From Eggerthellaceae bacterium UBA3686 (GTDB taxonomy: Bacteria > Actinomycetota > Coriobacteriia > Coriobacteriales > Eggerthellaceae): a stretch of DNA of 64,000 nucleotides. Position 1 is the first letter of the stretch, and the number at the start of each line of letters is the position of its first letter. A program made the translations under genes and the position numbers. The stretch spans positions 89,807-153,806 of the forward strand of contig DFIX01000005.1 in NCBI GenBank assembly GCA_002371495.1, written 5' to 3'. The notes under the pieces are model-generated. The model searched no databases. It was not told the DNA's origin and saw nothing but the letters and a program-made list of their open reading frames with translations. Of the stretch, positions 59,610 through 64,000 are shown one piece after another.

Positions 59610-62000
59610 ATGTCCGAAACAGTCGAGTACCAATGGGGGGAGACGCACGGCCAGAAGTACAAGCGCGGTTCGCGCCTGCCGAAGGCCGAGAACCCGGCTC
59701 CTGCTGCCAAGACCCCGGATGTTCCCTGGACTTGGGAAGAGGACGGCATGACCGTCATCCGCGGCACGGCTCGCTCGGCACCGGGTTGCCACAACGTGTG
59801 CGGCATCCTGTCTTATGTTAAAGATGGCAAGCTGGTCAAGGTCGAGGGCGACCCCGAGGACCCGTACAACCAGGGACGTCTGTGCAGCCGCTGCCTGTGC
59901 ATCCCCGATTACGTCTACAGCCCCGAGCGTCTTCAGTACCCGATGAAGCGCGCCAAGGCCGATCGCGGCAAAGACAAGTTCGAGCGCATCACGTGGGACG
60001 AGGCTTACGACATCATCGTCGAGAACTTCAAGAAGATCGCCGATGAGTACGGCGTCGACAAGATCGCCTGCTGCCAGGGTACCGGCCGTGACATTCACCA
60101 GGTCACCCGCGTCAACGCCTCCATCGGCTCGCCGAACGAGGGCGTTCCGTACTTCGCCGGCAATTCCTGCTACCTGCCGCGCATCGCTTCGATGGCCTGC
60201 ATGCTCGGCGACCCGTGCGTCATGGACTGCTCTCAGTTCTTGCCCGAGCGCTACGACGACCCGCGCTACGTCGTCCCCGAGTACTGCATCATCTGGGGTC
60301 ATCAGCCCTTCTACTCCAACGCCGACGGTTTCTACGGCCACTGGATCACCGACCTGATGAAGCGCGGCATGAAGGTTGCCGTCGTCGACCCGCAGCTCAC
60401 CTGGATCGCCGCCAAGGCCGGCGAGGACTGGCTGCAGGTTCGCCCCGGCGGTGACGGCGCGCTTGCCATGGCCATGCTGAAGGTCATCTGCGACGAGAAG
60501 CTCTACGACCAGGAATTCTGCGACTACTGGGTATACGGCCTCGAGGCCGTGTGCGAACGCGTCGCCGAGATGGACCTCGACGATTTGTGCGAGAAAGCTT
60601 GGGTTGCCAAGGAAGACGTCGTGCGCGTTGCCCGCACCTATGCGACGAGCAAGCCTGCCGCCATCCAGTGGGGCGTGGCCCTCGACCAGCAGACCGGCGG
60701 CCAGCAGGCGGCGCATGCGATTACGGCGCTCTGGTGCATCACCGGCAACCTCGACGTGCCGGGCGGCAATGTCATCGGCCAGTCCTGCTGGGGCATCGAC
60801 CAGCCTAACTGGGTCGGTACCTGGGACTACGACGAGCTCATGACCGAAGAGGAAGCGGCCAAGCGCATCGGCATCGCCCGTTACCCGATGTTCGCCGTGG
60901 GCTTCAAGAACCTCTCTTCCAACGCCACCATCGAAGCATGGCAGGCAGGCGAGATCCCCATCCACGGCGCCTACATCGTCACCAACAACTTCCTAGCCAC
61001 CATGGGCGCTCAGGCGATCACCCAGCTCGAGTGGTACAAGCAGCTCGACTTCTGCGTGGTCCAGGACCTGTTCATGACTCCGACCATGATGGCTCTTGCC
61101 GACGTCGTGCTGCCGGCTGCCACCTACGAGGAGCGCAACGGCTTCGGCGGCCTGAATCCTTACCGCATCAGCTGCATCAACAAGGCGATCGAGCCCGTGG
61201 GCGACACCAAGGCCGACAACACGATCTTCCTGGAGCTCGGCAAGCGCCTCGTCGAGGCCATCAAGCCCGAGAACCTCGACATCGCCTGGCCGTGGGAGTC
61301 CGTCGAGGAAATGTGGGATTACGCTCTTGAAGACGGCGGTTTCACCTGGGAAGACCTGCGTGAGGCTACTTGGAAGTACCCCGAGTTCGAGTACCGCAAG
61401 TACGAGAAGGGCCTGCTGCGCCCCGACGGACAGGTGGGCTTCAGCACCGAGACCGGCCGCGCCGAGATCTACTCGATGGTCTTCCATCACACCAGCTGGT
61501 CGGGCCTCGACCCGCTGCCGAGCTACGTCGAGCCCGTCGAGTCGCCCTACAGCGCTCCCGAGGATGTCGAGGAATATCCCTACATCGTGTCCTCCGGCGC
61601 CCGCGTGCCCCACTTCTTCCACTCCGAGCAGCGCCAGATTCCGAAGCTGCGCGCCCTGCATCCCGACCCCCTGTGCTGGATCCACCCGGATACCGCCAAG
61701 AAGCATGGCATCGAGGACGGCGAGTGGTTCTGGCTCGAGAACAAGCACGGCAAGTGCAAGTACAAGGCCCATTACGATATCGGCCGCGACCCGCGCGTCC
61801 TGATGTGCGAGCACGGCTGGTGGTTCCCCGAGCGCAAGGATCAGGCCGAGGAGAACACCGAAGACGAGATGGCAGGTCTGTTCGGCGTATTCGAGTCGCA
61901 GATCAACAACCTGGTTCCGTTCGACGCCGGCGTGTCGGGCTTCGGCTCCAACTACAAGGCCATGATGTGCAAGATTTACCGCGACGGCGAGAACGCGTAA
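59610..62000 (+). CDS. Cytoplasmic molybdopterin (bis-MGD) oxidoreductase, acetylene-hydratase/transhydroxylase-like branch
   Basis: This 796-residue DMSO-reductase-superfamily catalytic subunit has an N-terminal block APGCHNVCGIL ... GRLCSRC, which has three or four of the cysteines for a 4Fe-4S cluster with the first canonical one apparently absent. WDEAYDIIVENF, CCQGTGRDIHQ, NSCYLPR (Cys near 187 is a candidate molybdenum ligand) and VVDPQLTWIAAKAGEDWLQVRPG are visible. The C-terminal cofactor domain begins near PYIVSSGARVPHFFHSEQRQ. No twin-arginine signal is present. Relatives include acetylene hydratase, pyrogallol transhydroxylase and catechol dehydroxylases. The ATG at 59610 follows GAGAGGAG. 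Codons are strongly biased to C/G endings, suggesting high expression. The substrate is unknown; an aromatic or hydroxylated compound is plausible. Confidence 0.88.
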   Translation: MSETVEYQWGETHGQKYKRGSRLPKAENPAPAAKTPDVPWTWEEDGMTVIRGTARSAPGCHNVCGILSYVKDGKLVKVEGDPEDPYNQGRLCSRCLCIPDYVYSPERLQYPMKRAKADRGKDKFERITWDEAYDIIVENFKKIADEYGVDKIACCQGTGRDIHQVTRVNASIGSPNEGVPYFAGNSCYLPRIASMACMLGDPCVMDCSQFLPERYDDPRYVVPEYCIIWGHQPFYSNADGFYGHWITDLMKRGMKVAVVDPQLTWIAAKAGEDWLQVRPGGDGALAMAMLKVICDEKLYDQEFCDYWVYGLEAVCERVAEMDLDDLCEKAWVAKEDVVRVARTYATSKPAAIQWGVALDQQTGGQQAAHAITALWCITGNLDVPGGNVIGQSCWGIDQPNWVGTWDYDELMTEEEAAKRIGIARYPMFAVGFKNLSSNATIEAWQAGEIPIHGAYIVTNNFLATMGAQAITQLEWYKQLDFCVVQDLFMTPTMMALADVVLPAATYEERNGFGGLNPYRISCINKAIEPVGDTKADNTIFLELGKRLVEAIKPENLDIAWPWESVEEMWDYALEDGGFTWEDLREATWKYPEFEYRKYEKGLLRPDGQVGFSTETGRAEIYSMVFHHTSWSGLDPLPSYVEPVESPYSAPEDVEEYPYIVSSGARVPHFFHSEQRQIPKLRALHPDPLCWIHPDTAKKHGIEDGEWFWLENKHGKCKYKAHYDIGRDPRVLMCEHGWWFPERKDQAEENTEDEMAGLFGVFESQINNLVPFDAGVSGFGSNYKAMMCKIYRDGENA

Positions 62001-62019
62001 AGACGAGGGGGAACTGAAA

Positions 62020-62364
62020 ATGGCAATGCAAGGCATTTTGGTTGACGTTAACTACTGCACCGGCTGCGAGGCATGCGTCCTGGCATGCCAGCAGGAACAG
62101 GGCTACTCCGAGAAGGAGTTCGGCATCAAGGTCCAGAAGTTCGGTCCTTGGCAGATCGAAGAGGGCAAGAAGCATTACCAGTACGACTTCCTGCCGTACT
62201 TCACCGAGTGGTGCGACCTGTGCGCCGAGCGCACGGGCAAGGGCAAGAAGCCCTCGTGCGTGCAACACTGCCAGGCCCAGTGTCTGGAGTGGGGCCCCAT
62301 CGACGAACTGGCCAAGCAGATCGATTCGCCGAAGAAGATCCTGTTCCCGATCAAAGAGGCTTAA
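62020..62364 (+). CDS. Two-cluster ferredoxin-like subunit of the molybdoenzyme
   Basis: This 114-residue protein has two 4Fe-4S motifs: CTGCEACVLAC near residue 13 and a later set WCDLC ... SCVQHCQAQC. It matches the N-terminal half of DmsB/PsrB-type beta subunits but stops after two clusters, whereas those usually have four and the transhydroxylase beta subunit three. It would carry electrons to or from the molybdenum subunit. No membrane anchor subunit is encoded, consistent with a soluble enzyme. ATG at 62020 follows GAGGGGGA, 19 bases after the molybdoenzyme stop. Confidence 0.9.
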   Translation: MAMQGILVDVNYCTGCEACVLACQQEQGYSEKEFGIKVQKFGPWQIEEGKKHYQYDFLPYFTEWCDLCAERTGKGKKPSCVQHCQAQCLEWGPIDELAKQIDSPKKILFPIKEA

Positions 62365-62379
62365 GGAATTCGATTCCCC

Positions 62380-62453
62380 CCGGACCGCCCGCGAAACCAG
62401 TCGTAGCGGGCGGCCCGGAAAAAGAAAAACCCGGCCTGCGCAAGCAGGCCCGG
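62380..62453 (+). other. Two GC-rich hairpins in the operon
   Basis: CCGG-A-CCGCCCGC (62380-62392) pairs with GCGGGCGG-C-CCGG (62406-62418). CCGGCCTGC (62431-62439) pairs with GCAGGC-CCGG (62444-62453). They sit between the ferredoxin and small-protein genes without a T-run and may set relative mRNA levels. Confidence 0.55.
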
Positions 62454-62502
62454 TGGGGCCAAGACTGGAATGGTCGCCCGCCACGAGAGAGGAATGGTTC
62501 AA

Positions 62503-62682
62503 ATGGCAACTGAGGATATCGTCGAGCGCCTCGCCAACATTGACGTGCGCGCCCCGCGCGAGTTCAGCCACACCGTGCCCGAGTGGGCCAAAGAGAACGG
62601 CCGCATCGATTGGCGCGTGCGCAACTCCGAGAACATGAAGAAGATGAAGGAAGGCGTCGTTACGCCGATTTATCAGCAGTAA
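62503..62682 (+). CDS. Unrecognised 59-residue protein in the molybdoenzyme operon
   Basis: The protein starts MATEDIVERLANIDVRAPRE and ends KMKEGVVTPIYQQ. It is soluble, has no cysteines, and is rich in charged residues and arginine/glutamate pairs. Ribosome site GAGAGAGGA lies 9 bases before the ATG at 62503; ATG at 62494 is an alternative. It is too small for an enzyme; a third subunit, assembly factor or regulator of the molybdoenzyme are options. Codon use matches the strongly biased neighbours, so it is a real, well-expressed gene. The family is not recognised. Confidence 0.78.
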   Translation: MATEDIVERLANIDVRAPREFSHTVPEWAKENGRIDWRVRNSENMKKMKEGVVTPIYQQ

Positions 62683-62687
62683 TCGAT

Positions 62688-62761
62688 CGGCATGGTGCGG
62701 AGACCCCATTGTTCGCACCATGCCGGGCTCCGAGCCGCCCGCCTGCCTCGGCGGCTCGGAG
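62688..62761 (+). other. Two strong hairpins between the small gene and the amidohydrolase gene
   Basis: CGGCATGGTGCG (62688-62699) pairs with CGCACCATGCCG (62714-62725). CTCCGAGCCGCC (62728-62739) pairs with GGCGGCTCGGAG (62750-62761). Both stems are perfect 12 bp. They may partly terminate transcription or protect mRNA ends. Confidence 0.65.
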
Positions 62762-62901
62762 GCGACATGGGGTGCGACCCCGTGTCGCAAACCAGTAGGC
62801 AGGAGTGGTGGCTATCCCCGTTTTACAGGTGATCCCCGGGCGTTGCCGAGCAGGTGCTCGCAACATGCCAGCCCGGAGCCAATCAATCCTAAGGAGGAAA
62901 A

Positions 62902-63966
62902 ATGGCAGAAAAGAAGCAAAGGGTTATCGACGACAACATGCACTTCTTGCCGACGGACCTGTTCACCAACCAGAAGGTGCTGAACGGCTTCCTGTATTCC
63001 GCGCCGATCACCATGGGCGTGAAGGCCTACTTGGACAAGACGCCTGACGGGACGAAGAACCAAGTTGTCCTGGCTACCGACAACGGCGACGAGATTCTGA
63101 ACTACGTCGAGGGCGACTACACGCTCGAGACCAAGCTGCAGGCAATGGACGATGCCGGCGTCGACGTCGCCATGCTGCGCATGCCGGTGTGGCAGGAATG
63201 GCTGCCGCTCGAGATCTGCAAGATCGTTAACGACCAGGCTGCCGAGATGTGCAAGCGCTCCGAAGGCCGTCTCGTGGCCAATGCTGTCGTGCCGCCTTAC
63301 GGCCGTCCCGAGGACATCGCCGAGCTGAAGCGCTGCGTCGAGGAGCTGGGCATGATCGGCGTTCAGTTCGCATGCTCCTATGGCAACAAGTTCCTGGACG
63401 ACGAGCTCTTCGCTCCCATGATGAAGGTCCTCAACGAGATGAAGCTTCCGGCCGTCGTGCACCACACCCCGGGCCAGAACTCCTTCAAGAACTTCCAGGA
63501 GTACACGATCCTGCGCCGCGAGCTCGGCCGCATCACCGTTCAGGCGACCGCCGTCGGCCGCGAGGTCTACTCCGGCATGTTCGAGAAGTACCCGAACCTG
63601 ATCTTCGTGCATACGATGCTCGGCGGCAACTGGTTCGGCCTGCAGGAGCTGCTCGCGCCGCATAAGTCGACCAAGAAGAAGGAGGCCATGAATCGCCTCG
63701 CTTCCAACGTCGGCCGTGACGAGTACGACGAGTTCATGAAGAACAACATCTACTTCGATGCTTGCCATCCGATGTCTTGGGGCAAGGACCAGCTCGAGTG
63801 CGCCGTCAAGGTCTGCGGTGCCGACCACATCCTCATGGGCTCGTCGTTCCCGGTGTTCTACGAGTGGCTTGCCCGCTCCGTCGAGTCGATCAACGCCCTC
63901 GACATCACCGCTGAAGAGCGCGACCTCATCCTGGGCGGCAACGCCGAGCGCATCTTCAAGCTGTAG
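62902..63966 (+). CDS. Amidohydrolase-2 family protein with altered metal site
   Basis: This 354-residue TIM-barrel protein is of the family that includes ACMSD, gamma-resorcylate and 5-carboxyvanillate decarboxylases. Landmarks are IDDNMHFLP at the N-terminus, where family members have DxHxH, VVHHTPG with histidine, IFVHTMLGGNW with histidine, and LMGSSFPVFYEW, where the family has GSDxP. Thus the first metal histidine is asparagine and the usual aspartate is serine, so metal binding may be changed. A very strong TAAGGAGG site precedes the ATG. Codon bias matches the molybdoenzyme. It probably acts on the same pathway, for example as a decarboxylase or hydrolase for an aromatic substrate or product. 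The C-terminus NAERIFKL is family-typical, so the gene is complete. Confidence 0.85.
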   Translation: MAEKKQRVIDDNMHFLPTDLFTNQKVLNGFLYSAPITMGVKAYLDKTPDGTKNQVVLATDNGDEILNYVEGDYTLETKLQAMDDAGVDVAMLRMPVWQEWLPLEICKIVNDQAAEMCKRSEGRLVANAVVPPYGRPEDIAELKRCVEELGMIGVQFACSYGNKFLDDELFAPMMKVLNEMKLPAVVHHTPGQNSFKNFQEYTILRRELGRITVQATAVGREVYSGMFEKYPNLIFVHTMLGGNWFGLQELLAPHKSTKKKEAMNRLASNVGRDEYDEFMKNNIYFDACHPMSWGKDQLECAVKVCGADHILMGSSFPVFYEWLARSVESINALDITAEERDLILGGNAERIFKL

Positions 63967-64000
63967 TTGCGCCCCGTGGACGAGGGGACGTTTCCCTCGT

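Overview
The window comes from a GC-rich (about 60%), anaerobic, non-phage bacterial chromosome. Gene content points to the Actinomycetota class Coriobacteriia, most likely Eggerthellaceae (Slackia/Eggerthella/Denitrobacterium-like). The pointers are menaquinone methylation (menG), a very large 2-hydroxyacyl-CoA-dehydratase-type activase, PntAB, HypAB, TatAC, a cytoplasmic molybdopterin oxidoreductase with a small ferredoxin partner, a UroD-like methyltransferase with a LysR regulator, and many hybrid histidine kinases. The family call is inferred from family knowledge; the genus cannot be fixed. No rRNA, tRNA, CRISPR array, integrase or transposase was found.

Layout. 1-2.4 kb: the end of an ArsM-ArsS (arsenic methyltransferase/radical SAM) fusion and a MoaE-like gene. 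2.8-8.2 kb: lysA, a PiT phosphate transporter, homoserine dehydrogenase and a HAD phosphatase. 8.4-16.3 kb: a signalling block with a soluble PAS hybrid kinase, a free HPt protein, an amino-acid-permease/hybrid-kinase fusion and a REC-GGDEF-EAL protein, which together could form a phosphorelay. 16.5-19.5 kb: UroD-like methyltransferase, LysR regulator and a small membrane protein. 19.6-36.2 kb: housekeeping genes (RlmD-type methyltransferase, a DNA glycosylase/NAD(P)H-hydrate epimerase fusion, tilS, maf, hpt, ftsH, folP-folK, birA, bioY, a two-component system, coaX, a lysine-rich histone-like protein), plus a LysR gene beside a 52-residue orphan gene. 36.5-44.4 kb: a four-part TsaE-TsaB-RimI-TsaD fusion, menG, tatA-tatC-hypA-hypB and a secreted coiled-coil/beta-barrel protein. 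45-53.6 kb: a giant activase and pntAB. 54.2-59.2 kb: a membrane hybrid kinase, a secreted SH3-repeat protein and a SpoVA-like membrane protein. 59.6-64 kb: an operon of molybdopterin oxidoreductase, two-cluster ferredoxin, 59-residue protein and amidohydrolase-2 protein.

Most intergenic gaps are occupied by palindromic repeats. The main family has a conserved core of about 50-70 bp flanked by arms that differ from copy to copy yet always pair within a copy. Copies usually occur as F/R convergent doublets bounded by ATCCCACC/GGTGGGAT. A second family at 53.7-54.0 kb follows the same rule. Short odd-centred palindromes of REP type are scattered among them.

The strongest candidates for undescribed biology are the four-domain t6A fusion, the permease-kinase fusion, the terminal molybdoenzyme operon with its unrecognised small subunit and atypical amidohydrolase, and the repeat families with covarying arms.
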